Source: Cynocephalus volans (taxonomy: Eukaryota > Chordata > Mammalia > Dermoptera > Cynocephalidae). From it: 64,000 nucleotides of DNA. Within the stretch, counting starts at the first letter, position 1. Each line of letters begins with the position of its first letter. The position numbers were made by a program, and so were the translations under genes. Location: assembly GCF_027409185.1 (NCBI RefSeq), contig NC_084469.1:31796293-31860292 (forward strand), written 5' to 3'. Below the pieces are notes generated by a model. The model was not told where the DNA came from and ran no database searches. It saw only the letters and a list, made by a program, of their open reading frames with translations. Below are positions 48,321-62,019 of this stretch, piece after piece.

Positions 48321-48829
48321 ATGTGTTCAGCTGGGATGGTCAGTGATGCTTTTATGAAGGTGGTGGTGACATTAGGCACAATTTCTTATGTTCCATTTTT
48401 GCTCTGAAAATGACATCAAAATTTAAGTTTCCTCATATTTAGAACTTTCTTGTGCAACTTAATTTTCTCAGAATTTCTATTTGTCTATCTTTTTATTGAT
48501 CAGAAGACATATAATTTCAACTCACCCCATGCAGGTATACTTGTGGGTTATGAATCATATAGTTTGTGTAACTCTTCTTAAAGATATTCTTCAAGAACTC
48601 TTCTGATCTTCAATTATAATTTGGACTGATTGCTTTCCAATCATACAGCTATTATACTGAGGTTTCTTTTCATCACAAAGCTAGGTTGGTTCCACTGTTT
48701 CTTACATCCAATGTCTTCCTCATTCTGGATTTTTAACTTTTGCTCTAGTAATTTCCTTTTTCAAAAAGATTGTATGCTCGATTTTTTGAGTACCAGCATG
48801 TCCAAAAAATCTTTAATTTGCTCTCATAC

Positions 48830-49350
48830 ATGAGATGCTTTGACTGGTTATAAAAATTCCAGATTTCAAATGATTTTCTCTAGAATTTTGAAGACATTAT
48901 TCTGGCATCTTCTCTAGCAATGTCTGTTAGAGATGAAAAGCTTGCTACCTATTCATTCCTTTTCTCCTTATTCTTTGAATTAGGAAATTCTACCAGAATA
49001 TGCATAAATACACAGTTGGTCCTCTGTATCTGTGGGTTCTGTATAGAAAATAGTTGAAAACAAAAACTAAAAACAACAATAAAAAAATCATACAATAAAA
49101 ATACCTATAACAGCTATTTTTATAGCATTTACATGATATTAGGTATTAGAAGTTATCTAGAGATTACTTAAAGCATACAGGAGGATGACCTTTATATAAA
49201 GGACCTGAGCATCTAAGGATTTTAGTATCTGCAGGGGTCCTAGAACCAATCCCCTGCAGATACCACGGGGAGACTGTGTACAAGGTGCATCTGTGTGTGT
49301 TAATTTCAGGTGGGCCTTTCAATCTAAACATTTGAATCTTCAGCTCAAGG
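48830..49350. mobile_element. Ancient LINE-like repeat split by a DNA transposon
   Basis: Related to the unassigned repeat at 21380-21900: GGCATCTTCTCTAGCAATGTC, GAATTAGGAAATTCTACCAG, then after the MER2-like insertion GGGCCTTTCAATC. Continuity across the insertion supports the nested order. Confidence 0.45.
49011..49278 (-). mobile_element. MER2-like DNA transposon, internally deleted
   Basis: TA-flanked, ends CACAGTTGGTCCTCTGTATC and AGACTGTG, with ACCAATCCCCTGCAGATACC near the right end. Shorter than the copy at 37934 and inverted. Confidence 0.7.
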
Positions 49351-50145
49351 TCTTCTCCCCCTCCCCCATGATTGTTTTTCCACTCTCTCTCCCTTCCCCC
49401 CCCCAATCTGGAAGTCCTACCTGATAAATATTAAATCTCCTAGAGCTATCCTCTCTGACTTAATTTTTCTGTCATATTTACTGTCTCCTAGTGGATGCAG
49501 AATGACCCTTCGAATGTTTGCCTGAAGGCCTCCTCCCCACACCTGCATTCAGAATGGCCCATTCAGGGCCCCCACACAGGAAGAGTCCAGACCTATACAA
49601 ACTCTGGAGGAAACTAATTGTAGCTTAAATAAATGGTGAACTTGGTTTCCTGATGTTAACCCTCAATCCCAGTATGGAAGTGTCAAGAGATGAGGCCAGA
49701 TAATGAAAGGACTTTGTGCTAGACTTCTGGGGTTCACCTTATCTGGTTCTCTCCTTCCTGGGTCCATAGGAGGATTATACTTCTAGCTCCCCACTGGATA
49801 AAACTCACCAGTTTTCGGGAGTAACTATATCATTTAACCTTTCTAAATATGCTTACTAGTGAGCTGAGATTCCTAATGCTGATAAACACCAAAACTAAAA
49901 AACAAGTAGTCTTTAACAACATCAAGCCAAATATTAATTTATTATAAATAGGTCCATTGTTTTTACTGAGGAACTTGCTTTCAGATGTGAATTTTTAAAT
50001 AATAGGTTAATTTATCATTACTTTTATCTCGTTTTTAATCAACATTAGATTTTATATTGTTTTTTTCATTTTATTTTAATAATTACTTTCTGTCATGCAG
50101 GTGATACTAATTTTCCATTTACGGTAGTGGTGCAGTCTCCTTTTA
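49351..50145. other. Intergenic, no gene
   Basis: Mixed sequence without recognised genes; some LTR-like character near 49600-49800 but not nameable. Confidence 0.45.
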
Positions 50146-50160
50146 AAATAAATATGCTTA
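50146..50160 (+). repeat. 5' target-site duplication of the full-length L1
   Basis: aaataaatatgctta, identical to 57010-57024; preceded by cctttta, compatible with L1 endonuclease cleavage. Confidence 0.95.
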
Positions 50161-51741
50161 GGACCTTCCTCTTGCCGTCTCTTAAGGGAGGACCGCTGCT
50201 GGTGGCCGGTCGTGGGGGCTGACCGCCACTTTGCCCTTGGCAGGAGAGGCTGCCTCGTTTACAGGCAACAGCTTTGAAGTATGGAGGAGGAAAAGAACTG
50301 TTTCTTAGCTGCAAAAGCGAGTCTCTAAACAGGGAACACAGCGCCGGGGCTGCTGTTGACGCTGCCAGGACCCCGGAGGCTGGGGCCGTGCTGAAGGCGG
50401 CCAGCTGCCCTATTCAGGATTCTAGGTTTCAGGCCGGCATAAAAGAAGATTCCTGGGAGTGCATGAGCCACGCGACCGAGTGAGCAGCTCGAGGCGGCGG
50501 TGGCCAAGGACGGAGACAGCGATGACGCAGAGGCAGAGAGGGAGCCACCCGGCGCGGCATAGCCCTGTGAGTGACCCCCGGCCCGGCCCTGCTCGGGGGG
50601 CGGACGCCTGCCCAGCTTCCGCCTCCCCCACCGGGCCACTCACCGGCCCCGGGGCTGCCTCCAATTTCTCAGGTGGTGGCGGCTCCAGCCCGGCTCGGCC
50701 AAGCCTGTCCTCCTTGCCTGGCTGGGCTCCTCACTGAGCCTTCCCACTTGCTTGCCCCAGCGCGGGGCTTCCCGGGGCCTGCGGCCAGCCTCCCCTCCCA
50801 CTCCCTCCGTGGTTCTCTGGCGAGGTTGTTGGCGTGGGTGGTCCCCGGCCAGCGTTGGGAGGGCAAGGAAGTACGGGTGGGGCCAACTGTCACTTCACCA
50901 CACTCTGGGATCGGGCCCCTGGTAAACTTCCTGTTACCGGGAGGCAGATACCATCTCAGCGGCCACCAGTTCGGAAAAACACCTAACCGATTTCTGGTTA
51001 GGAATAGTGTGGTCGGAGAGTTCCCGAGTTCGCTTGAACCTACCAGAGAGCTGACTGCGGGCAGGCACCGGAGTCGGTCCGCGCAGGGGATTCAAAGGTG
51101 AACCGTGTGCTGCGGGCCCCTCCCCCGAGGAGCTCACGCTCTGGTGTGGGAGATAAGACAAGTACACAAATAACCGCGATACCAGGAGGAAGGTGATAAG
51201 TCCCGAGAAAGATCTACACAGTGCTACAAAGGCACCCAGAGCGCCCGGTCATCTGTGCCTAGCAGAAACCTGGTAGACTTCCTGGGTGAGGCAGTGCCGA
51301 GCAGGGTCTTGAAGGCCCAGCTGATAGACGAGGGTTGCAGAAGACACGTCCCAGCCCAGCCCAGTGCGCACAGAGTGGGGAGATGTCCAGCTAGGGAGGC
51401 GGAGACTCGACAGAAACCACACACCCTGTGGGGCTGCCACTGCGTGATCCAGCAGCCTGGGCCAGAGCGCATGGAACAGGGAGAAGTCCTGCACGGGAAG
51501 TGGAAGCTCAGCAGAGACCACACACCCTGCAGTACCGCCCCTTGATCCAGCAGCCCAGCAGAGTCCAAGCTGACCAGAGAGGTGGCTCCCTGGAGAGGCC
51601 CAAGACCCAAGGCAACCACACACACAAGGAACTAGAGGCCAACTGAGCAGTCACGGAGGTAGCCATACCAAATTGGCAACCACAGCAACATCTTAGTTAG
51701 TCAATAGTCTCAAACTGGTGGACTGTGAAACCCCCTGCCAC
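50161..51741 (+). promoter_or_regulatory. L1 5' UTR / internal promoter with about 101 bp repeats
   Basis: 1.58 kb, GC- and CpG-rich up to about 51130. Two tandem units of about 101 bp begin at 51378 and 51479, sharing a GGGAGA start and ACCACACACCCTG in the middle. By analogy with other mammalian L1s this is the internal Pol II promoter; activity in this copy is unknown. ORFs in it are not conserved coding. Confidence 0.75.
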
Positions 51742-52622
51742 AATGAATAAACATCAAAAAAAAAGATACCAGAAATAAAAAAAATCAAGAAAATACACCA
51801 CCAAAAGTTAATAAATCTCAAACTCTAGATCCTCTAAAAGAAGCCCTTGAAATGACTGACCAGGAATTTTGAGTGATAATTCTAAGGAAACTGAATGAGA
51901 TACAAGAAAACTCAGCTAGACATCATGATGAAACGAGGAAAAGTATACAGGACCTGAAAGAGAAAATGTACAAGGAAATCAATGTCCTGAAAAAAAATGT
52001 AGCAGAACTTGCTGAACTGAAGAAGTTATTCAGCGAAATAAAAAAGCACAACAGAGAGTTTAACCAGCAGGCTTGTAGAAGTTGAGGAGAGAACCTCTGA
52101 ACTTGAAGATGGGCTGTTTGAAATAACACAAGCAGACAAAAAAAAAAAAAAAAAAAAAAAAAAGAAAAAAGAATCAAAGACATTGAAGAAAATCTGAGAG
52201 AGATATCAGACAACCTTAAGAGCTCAAATATCCAAGTCATGGGTAACCCAGAAGGGGAGGAAAATGGAGATTGCATTGAAAACATATTCAACAAAATAGT
52301 GGGCGAAAACTTCCCAGGTATAGGAAAAATCACAGATCTTCAGATCCAGGAAGCTCAAAGATCTCCAAACGTATTCAACCCAAAAAGGCCTTCTCCAAGA
52401 CATGTTATAGTCAAATTGGCAAAACTCAGAGACAAAGAGAGAATCTTAAAAACTGCAAGAGAGAAGCGTCAAATCACCTATAAGGGAGCCCCAATCAGGC
52501 TAACATCAGACTTTTCATCACAAACCCTAAAAGCTAGAAAGGAATGGGATGATATTTTCAAAATACTAAAAGACAAAGATTGCCAGCCAAGAATACTCTA
52601 CCCTGCAAGGCTATCCTTCTGA
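51742..52622 (+). pseudogene. L1 ORF1 (ORF1p), disrupted
   Basis: ORF1p is the trimeric RNA-binding chaperone of L1. The frame starts ATG AAT AAA CAT CAA at 51742 but shifts at the A-run near 51756, has an in-frame TGA at 51870-51872, shifts again near 52060-52080, and crosses a long A-run at 52139-52163. The coiled-coil part is 51873-52085 (NVLKKNVAELAELKKLF). The RRM and C-terminal domain remain open at 52239-52622 (IQEAQRSPNVFNPKRPSPRH to PRILYPARLSF). Confidence 0.9.
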
Positions 52623-52926
52623 AATGAAGGGCAAATAGTATATTTCTCAGACAAACAAAAACTGCAGGAGTTCACTACCACACGACCACCCTTACAAGAA
52701 ATCCTCAAGGGAGTACTGGGTTTGGTTCCTGAAAAATAACTACCACTGCCATAAAAACCCAAGAAAAATCAAAACCCACTAGTATAATAAAAATGGCATT
52801 CATGAAGAGAAAACAAACAAACAAAAATGCTATCTACAACCTAAGGAACCAACAAACACAGAAACCAAACAGTAAATCAGAAAGCAAGGAACAAAAGACA
52901 CGTAAGACAACCAAACAATCAATAAA

Positions 52927-55900
52927 ATGCTAGGAATAAATCAACACCTTTCAATAACAACTCTTAATGTAAAAGGCTTAAATTCCCCAATCAAAAGACA
53001 CAGACTGGCTGACTGGATTAAAAAGGAGGACCCAACTATATGCTGCCTACAAGAGACCCACCTCACCCATAAAGACTCACATAGACTTAGAGTGAAAGGA
53101 TGGAAAAAGATTTACCATGCAAACAGAAAAGAAAAACGAGCTGGAGTAGCTATTCTTATATCTGACAAAATAGACTTTAAGCTAAAAACCATAAAAAGAG
53201 ACAATGAGGGACACTACTTAATGATAGAAGGACTGATCCATCAAGAAGACATAACAATCATAAATATGTACGCACCCAATGTTGGAGCAGCCAGATTTAT
53301 AAAACAAACTCTATTAGACCTAAAGAAGGAAATAGACACTAATACCATAATAGCAGGGGACCTGAACACCCCACTGTCAATATTAGACAGATCATCTAGG
53401 CAAAGAATCAGTAGAGAAATACAAGATCTAAACAATACTGTAGACCAATTGGAATTGGTAGATATCTACAGAACATTCCATCCACCAACCTCAGAATATT
53501 CATTCTTCTCATCAGCCCATGGATCATTCTCCAGGATAGATCACATATTAGGTCACAAATTAAGTCTCAATAATTTCAAAAAAATTGGAATTATCCCATG
53601 TATTTTCTCAGAACATAATGGATTAAAACTAGAAATTAATAACAAACGAAACTCTGGAAACTATACAAACACATGGAAATTAAACAGCATTCTACTTAAT
53701 GACATATGGGTCCAAGAAGAAATCAAGCAGGAAATAAAAAAATTTATTGAAACTAATGAAAACAATGATACATCATACCAAAACCTGTGGGATACTGCAA
53801 AAGCAGTATTAAGGGGGAAATTTATTGCATTAAATGCTCACCTCAGAAGAATGGAAAGATGGCAAGTGAACAACCTAACACTTCACCTTAAAGAACTAGA
53901 AAAACAAGAACAATCCAAACCTGAAGGTAGCAGACAGAAAGAAATCATTAAGATCAGAGCAGAACTGAATGAAATTGAAACCAAAAAAACAATTCAAAAG
54001 ATCAATGAATCAAAAAGTTGGTTTTTTGAAAAGATAAATAAAATTGACAAACCATTAGAATGGCTAACTAAAAAAAGAAGAGAGAAGACTCAAATAACAA
54101 AAATCAGAAATGAAAAAGGCGATATTACAACTGATTCATCTGAAATACAAGGAATCATTCGAGACTACTATAAACAACTATACGCCAACAAATTTGAAAA
54201 TCTGGAGAAAATGGATAAATTTCTGGACACACACAAGCTCCCAAAACTGAACCATGAAGACGCTGAAAATTTGAACAGACCAATAACAATAAAGGAGATT
54301 GAAGCTGTTATCAGAAGGCTCCCAACAAAGAAAACCCCAGGACCAGGTGGATTCACAGCAGAATTTTACCAAACATCCAAAGAGGAATTGACACCGATTC
54401 TTTACAAACTATTCCAAAAGATTGAAACGGACGCAAATCTCCCAAACTCATTCTATGAAGCAAACATCATCCTGATACCAAAACCAGGTAAAGATATAAC
54501 CAAAAAAGAAAACTACAGGCCGATATCCTGGATGAATATAGATGCAAAAATCCTCAATAAAATACTAGCAAACAGAATACAGCAACACATATGTACAATT
54601 ATTCACCACGATCAAGTGGGATTCATCCCAGGGATGCAAGGTTGGTTCAACATAAGCAAATCAATAAATGTGATACACCATATTAATAAACTCAAACACA
54701 AGGACCATATGATCATCTCTATAGATGCTGAAAAAGCACTTGATAAAGTACAGCACTCATTCATGACAAAGACACTCTATAAGTTAGGTATAGAAGGAAA
54801 GTATCTCAACATAATTAAAGCCATATGTGCCAAACCCACTGCCAATATCATCCTGAATGGGGAAAAGCTGAAAGCTTTTCCTTTAAGAACAGGAACTAGA
54901 CAAGGATGCCCACTCTCACCACTCCTATTCAACATAGTGTTGGAAGTACTAGCCAGAGCAATCAGAGAAGAGAAGGAAATAAAGGGTATCCAGATTGGAA
55001 AAGATGAAGTCAAACTGTCCCTGTTTGCAGATAACATGATCCTATATATCGAACAGCCTAAAACCTCTACAAAAAAAACTCTTGGAATTGATAAATGATT
55101 TCAGCACAGTAGCAGGATAAAAAATCAACACACAAAAATCAGTAGCATTTCTTTTCTCCAATAGTGAACATGCAGAACGAGAAATCAAGAAAGCCTGCCC
55201 ATTTACAATAGCCACCAAAAAAATAAAATACTTAGGAATTGAGTTAACCAAGGAGGTAAAAAATCTCTATAATGAGAACTACAAACCACTGCTGAGAGAA
55301 ATTAGAGAGGATACAAGAAGATGGAAAGATATCCCATGCTCTTGGATTGGAAGAATCAACATAGTGAAAATGTCCACACTACCCAAAGTGATATACAAAT
55401 TCAATGCAATCCCCATCAAAATTCCAAAGACATTTTTCTCAGAAATGGAAAGAACTATCCAGACATTTATATGGAATAATAAAAGACCACGCATAGCCAA
55501 AGCAATGCTGAGCAAAAAAAAATAAAGCTGGAGGCATAACACTACCTTACTTTAAGCTATACTACAAAGCTATAATAACCAAAACAGTATGGTACTGCCA
55601 TAAAAACAGACACACTGATCAATGGAATAGAATAGAGAATCCAGAAATCAACCCACACACTTACTGCCATCTGATCTTTGACAAAGGCACCAAGCCTATT
55701 CACTGGGAAGGGACTGCCTATTCAGCAAATGGTGCTGGGATAGCTGGATATCCATATGCAGGAGAATGAAACTAGATCCATACCTCTCACCGTATACTAA
55801 AATCAACTCAAAATGGATTAAGGATTTAAATATACACCCTGAAACAATAAAACTTCTTAAAGAAAACATAGGAGAAACACTTCAGGAAATAGGACTGGAC

Positions 55901-56737
55901 ACAGACTTCATGAATACGACCCCAAAAGCACGGGCAACCAAAGGAAAAATAAACAAATGGGATTATATCAAACTAAAAAGCTTCTGCACAGCAAAAGAAA
56001 CAATTGACAGAGTTAAAAGACAACCAACAGAGTGGGAGAAAATATTTGCAAAATATACATCTGACAAAGGATTAATATCCAGAATGTATAAGGAACTCAA
56101 ACAACTTTACAAGAAGAAAACAAGCAACCCAATTAAAAAATGGGCAAAAGAGCTAAGTAGGCATTTCTCTAAGGAAGATATACAAATGGCCAACAGACAT
56201 ATGAAAGAATGCTCAACATCACTCAGCATCCAGGAAATGCAAATCAAAACCACACTGAGATACCATCTAACCCCAGTTAGGATGGCTAAAATCCAAAAGA
56301 CTCTGAACGATAAATGCTGGCAAGGTTGCAGAGAAAAAGGAACTCTCATACATTGTTGGTGGGACTGCAAAATAGTGCAGCCTCTATGGAAAATGGTATG
56401 GAGGTTCCTCAAACAATTGCCGATAGATCTACCATACGACCCAGCTATCCCAGTGTTGGGAATATACCCAGAGGAATGGAAATCATCAAGTCGAAGGTAT
56501 ACCTGTTCCCCAATGTTCATCGCAGCACTCTTTACAATAGCCAAGAGTTGGAACCAGCCCAAATGTCCATCATCAGATGAGTGGATACGGAAAATGTGGT
56601 ACATCTACACAATGGAATACTATTCAGCTATAAAAACGAATGAAATACTGCCATTTGCAACAACATGGATGGACCTTGAGAGAATTATATTAAGTGAAAC
56701 AAGTCAGGCACAGAAAGAGAAATACCACAAGGCATAG
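52927..56737 (+). pseudogene. L1 ORF2 (endonuclease-reverse transcriptase), disrupted
   Basis: Open for 723 codons (52927-55098), then frameshifted at the A-run 55070-55078, with TAA at 55118-55120 in the continuing frame, further breaks near 55510 and 55700, and an open C-terminal part at 55766-56737. Endonuclease residues agree with human L1 numbering: N14, E43, D145, N147, D205 and H230 present; position 229 is Glu rather than Asp. RT motif A ([10 protein letters not shown]) is present, but motif C reads FADN, so the second Asp (703) is Asn (codon 55033-55035). The zinc-knuckle-like CWQGC...HCWWDC is intact. Confidence 0.93.
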
Positions 56738-56760
56738 AAAGAGAAATACCACATGTTTTC
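56714..56760 (+). repeat. 23 bp tandem duplication at the end of L1 ORF2
   Basis: The block gaaagagaaataccaca is repeated with an intervening aggcata, replacing the usual YHMFSL ending and giving an early stop in ORF2. Confidence 0.8.
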
Positions 56761-56789
56761 ACTTATTGGTGGGAGCTAAAAATTAATAT

Positions 56790-56792
56790 ATA

Positions 56793-56826
<34 letters not shown>
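56790..56826 (+). repeat. (CA)n microsatellite in the L1 3' UTR
   Basis: About 17 CA units with one GA interruption, followed by the G-rich tract ccggggggtgggggggggaa typical of L1 3' UTRs. Confidence 0.95.
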
Positions 56827-56830
<4 letters not shown>

Positions 56831-57009
56831 ACAAAACCGGGGGGTGGGGGGGGGAAGAAGATATAACAACCACAATTATTGATACGACAAGGATACAGAA
56901 AGGACATTGTTTGGGGGAAGGGGGGGAGGGGCAGAGGGAGGGAGGTTTTGGTAAGGGGCAACAATAAACAACCACAATGTATATCGACAAAATAAAATTA
57001 AAAAAAAAT

Positions 57010-57024
57010 AAATAAATATGCTTA
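57010..57024 (+). repeat. 3' target-site duplication of the full-length L1
   Basis: aaataaatatgctta, identical to 50146-50160. Confidence 0.95.
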
Positions 57025-57679
57025 CATGTAACAATGAGTGTATTCAAAGAAAACCATCAAAATAATTTTCCAGGTGGTACATGGATACGCAAAAAAATCA
57101 AGAAGTTGGTAGAGAATGGCTGAAGTTCAAGAAACAATTTTATTCTAAGCAACCAAAATCTCAAAGTCACTGAAAACTGAAATACACCTTGAGTATTTTT
57201 CCTTTGAATAAAAGCTTTGCATGAAAGCTTTATTAACTGTATGCTCATTAATTTAGTAAATTCTAAGCCTTTTGCTGGATATCTGCTTGAAATTCCATTG
57301 TTTCCTACCCATACACAGTACCAGATATACATTGAGTAATTATTGATAGTAAGTTGTTCCATATTTCCTCTATTGGACTTATTCCTTTGCTGGCTTATAT
57401 ATGTGTTGTGTGTGCAAAACAAGATTTTTCTTTTAAAAATATTTTCAAATACTTGCAATTACACTTAAACTCCAGAAAAAGGTTTTTGGTTTTTTTTTTG
57501 GCATGTCAAGAGATGCAACACTTTCCAAGCGTAGGTCCTTCAAGGGGCAGAACACCTGCGTGTAGGTCTCATACGGGGAGGAGTAAATTTGTATACTGAT
57601 GCAAAATACAATGGTGACCTATGATCATAATTAACTAATTTCATGTACTTTGTCAATTGTACCATGTTTCCAACAGTTC
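57025..57679. other. Intergenic AT-rich stretch before the CpG island
   Basis: No gene and no recognised repeat; composition changes abruptly to GC-rich at about 57690. Confidence 0.55.
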
Positions 57680-58109
57680 CAAGAAACTTCCCCTTCTGTA
57701 AACTGGGGGGTGACTGCAAGTCTTGGTCTCCAAGGCGGGGCCTGCTCAGGAAACTGCAGAGGCCATGCGGGGTTGGCTAGCTCCGTCAGGACTGCGGTTT
57801 CGAGCTCCCCAGCATGCCACCTTCCTCCCGCCACCACCAGCGCGTCTCCCCCGAAGCCTGCTCTGCCTAAGCGCGCCCGCCCCTCAACACGCCCGCCGCC
57901 CCAAGCAGACAGGAGCGGGGCCACAGTCTCCAGGTGTCCGGGCAAAGGCAGTGCTCAGGCTAGGACGCCGGGTGCGCTCCTGCGGGGTTCGTCTTTCCCA
58001 GACCGGGAAACCCGAACTCCCTGCCTGGAACACCAACCGGAAGCCGAGAGGAGATCCAGGGCAGCGGGTGGGGACGGAGGGAAAGCCCCTTCTTTGGGGG
58101 TGGGGAATA

Positions 58110-58330
58110 TGAATATGCAACAGGAGCTCCTCCTCTTCCCATTGGACAGGAGGCATGTTGCATATTAATGACGCCTCGTGATTCGCCAGGGCGCTCCCCA
58201 CGACTCGCCTTACGTACGGGGCGGGAACGAGGCAGAACCTCCTGTGATTGGTTGCCCTTGAGGGAGGCTGCCTTCGATTGGCTGGAGAAACGGTTTACCA
58301 TATGGGCGGGAGATTTAAATTTCCATTTTG
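58110..58330 (+). promoter_or_regulatory. CCAAT-box cluster with Sp1/E2F-like and CDE/CHR-like elements
   Basis: Three inverted CCAAT boxes (ATTGG at 58141, 58247 and 58277), the last two exactly 30 bp apart. A GGGGCGGGAA Sp1/E2F-like site lies at about 58219, and GGGCGGGAGATTTAAATT at about 58304, resembling a CDE with a CHR-like TTTAAA. Also an 11 bp inverted repeat aatatgcaaca / tgttgcatatt. Layout resembles cell-cycle gene promoters, but no gene downstream of it was recognised. Confidence 0.45.
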
Positions 58331-59099
58331 CGTGTTTCTGAGTGGACCAGGAGACCCAGGCCATCCTTTCCAATCTGCATCTTCCCCGCCTGCCCTTCTC
58401 CCCCTGCAATTCCTTTATTTTCTACGCATTAGTGCTTTACCAGTACTACAACCATAAAAAAGGTATTCCACACTGTGCTCTTAGCTTGCGTGCTCCGATA
58501 CGCTTATTTTACAGATGGGAAGACTGAGGGCCGGAGCGGGAGGACTTCCGTCCAGCTCTTGACTCCAAGCTCCGGGTCCAGCCGCCGCCCCAGGCTGGAG
58601 GCAGCGGTCCGCGGGCTGCAGAGCGCTCCCCAAGTGTCCCATAATTGCGGCTCCCCTCGCGCCAGGCTCGCCCCGGGTCTCGGCGTCTCCTCCCACTCTG
58701 AGCCGCCCCCTTCTTACCGGCTCCCGGCTGCGACAACCCCTCGCGCCTCCTCCACCTGCAGCGCCAGGTCTGTGGCTTAGTGGCCCTGGGCCCGCCTGCG
58801 GCCGCGGGGAGGCTCCACCCAGCCCAATCCCACTGGACACGTGGGGAGTACGAAACCCAGAAGGGGCAGCGCGACGAGTGACGCAGCCTGCGGCAGGGCC
58901 AGGGCTAGACGCAGGTCTGCTGACTCCCAGCCCGGGGTTTTGACCACTGTCTCCTGCTTAGTCCCCCGCGTCTTCACGATAGGCCGAGCATCCGGCCCTG
59001 CCGCTCCCAAGCCACCTCCCCGTGTCTCTAGCGCTACGGGCCGCAGAACTCGCGCCTGCGCAGAGCCTTCGGCGATGCTGCTTAGCGACCGAATCCGCC

Positions 59100-59186
59100 C
59101 ACTGTGCCCTGACGACGCGTTACCGTTGCCATGGAGACCGCGCTGTTTACCTCTCTCTTCCGCAAGAGCCTGGAGTTCCAGTTGAG
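59100..59186 (+). promoter_or_regulatory. TEKT1: TEKT1 proximal promoter / non-coding exon 1
   Basis: X-box (RFX) GTTGCCATGGAGAC at 59125-59138, an overlapping MYB-type core CCGTTG at 59124, and forkhead TGTTTAC (complement GTAAACA, FOXJ1 type) at 59144-59150. RFX and FOXJ1 drive motile-cilia genes, which fits a tektin. A good donor GAG/GTAAGG ends the presumed exon at 59186; a second donor (GAG/GTGAGT) lies at 59237/59238. The exact start site is not visible, so the exon 5' edge is a guess. Confidence 0.6.
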
Positions 59187-60901
<1,715 letters not shown>

Positions 60902-62019
60902 TGAACATGTTTGGATAAGACTGTTGAGGTTTAGCTGTACATACTGTCATGTTCAGGAGTGACAATGTATTATTCTTGAAATATTAGGAATAACGTGTAT
61001 TTTCCAGGTTCTACGTTTAAGTTCACTGCCCTAAGATAGACACATGGTAACCCAGTCTGATTTTCAGCCATCCATCATCCATCATTCATTCACTGATGTG
61101 ATACACATTTATTGAGCATCTAAGGGCATCTACAGAGTATGCAGGGAGTGATCAGAGTCCGATTTTTAGGGGCTCCTGGCTTGAAGAGGAGAAAGAGACA
61201 AAAATTAATAATGTGAATATAGCCAGATAGGTGCTGGGGTAAGGAGAACAAAGGTACAGGTAGGGGAGGCACTGGAGAATTGAGAAAGTTTTTTAGAGAA
61301 GAACATTTGAGCTGGGTCTTAAAGGTAGAGTAATTTTCTCTTGACAACTCCATACTTAAAAACAGTATTTAAAGGGTGGTGCCCTGAAATATGCAAAACA
61401 AAAACAAACATAAAACAAACAACATCTCTCAAACGCCAAAAAGTGATAAACCAGAGGTCACAAACTCAAACATCTATAAGGGTGCAGATAACATACAATT
61501 GAATGTAAGACAATTGAGTGTGGGGACTGTGGGGACCTGGAGAACATGTGCCTCATCTAAGAAGGTAGCTGCTACTCAGTTCCAACCAGTTTCTTCCAGG
61601 AAAGAATGGACCCAGTGTTGCCTGATTGTCTGTTTTTTTCAAGAAAATCTGGAAAGCTGGAATTTGCCCACTTTTTAAATGTTGGCAACTGTTTTAATTT
61701 ATTTATAACACTGGGCCAGCTGAAAAAGCACATTTATGGATAAAACCTGGTCTGAGGGCTGCTAGTTTTTCCACCTCCAATAAGCCAAACTTCATTTTGG
61801 CCAAGAATGTTAGATATTAGGCTCTCCTGAAGGGCTGATCCTTACTGCAAAACCAGCATATAGACAAGTGTCTTCTAAAAAATTGTGCAAATAGGTAGGT
61901 GTTAAAAATGAGGATGCATCATTCATATTTTGCAATACTTGTGCTTCAGTAGGCATGGGGAAAAAGTTTTCAAGGTCTGAACCTTAACTTCATTGCTTCA
62001 TTGCATCATTTAAAAAATT

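Larger units (their letters stand above)
50161..57009 (+). mobile_element. Full-length L1 retrotransposon (inactive), 6.85 kb
   Basis: Complete layout: GC-rich 5' UTR (50161-51741), ORF1 (51742-52622, broken), inter-ORF spacer, ORF2 (52927-56737, broken), 3' UTR with a (CA)n and a G-rich tract, and an A-rich tail, all inside a perfect 15 bp target duplication. It inserted in one event and its 5' end is not truncated. Frameshifts in A-runs and point nonsense changes show that it is no longer autonomous. Subfamily probably lineage-specific; not searched. Confidence 0.93.

Noticed and set aside
50571-51101. 176-codon ORF in the GC-rich 5' part of the L1
   Set aside because: Lies in the L1 5' UTR; stop codons are rare there because of GC content. 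No protein signature.
52927-55098. Host gene encoding a 723-residue endonuclease/reverse transcriptase
   Set aside because: It is L1 ORF2 inside a TSD-bounded L1, with breaks downstream.
57650-58168. 172-codon ORF and overlapping minus-strand ORFs in the CpG island
   Set aside because: Composition effect of a CpG island; overlapping ORFs in several frames and no recognisable protein.
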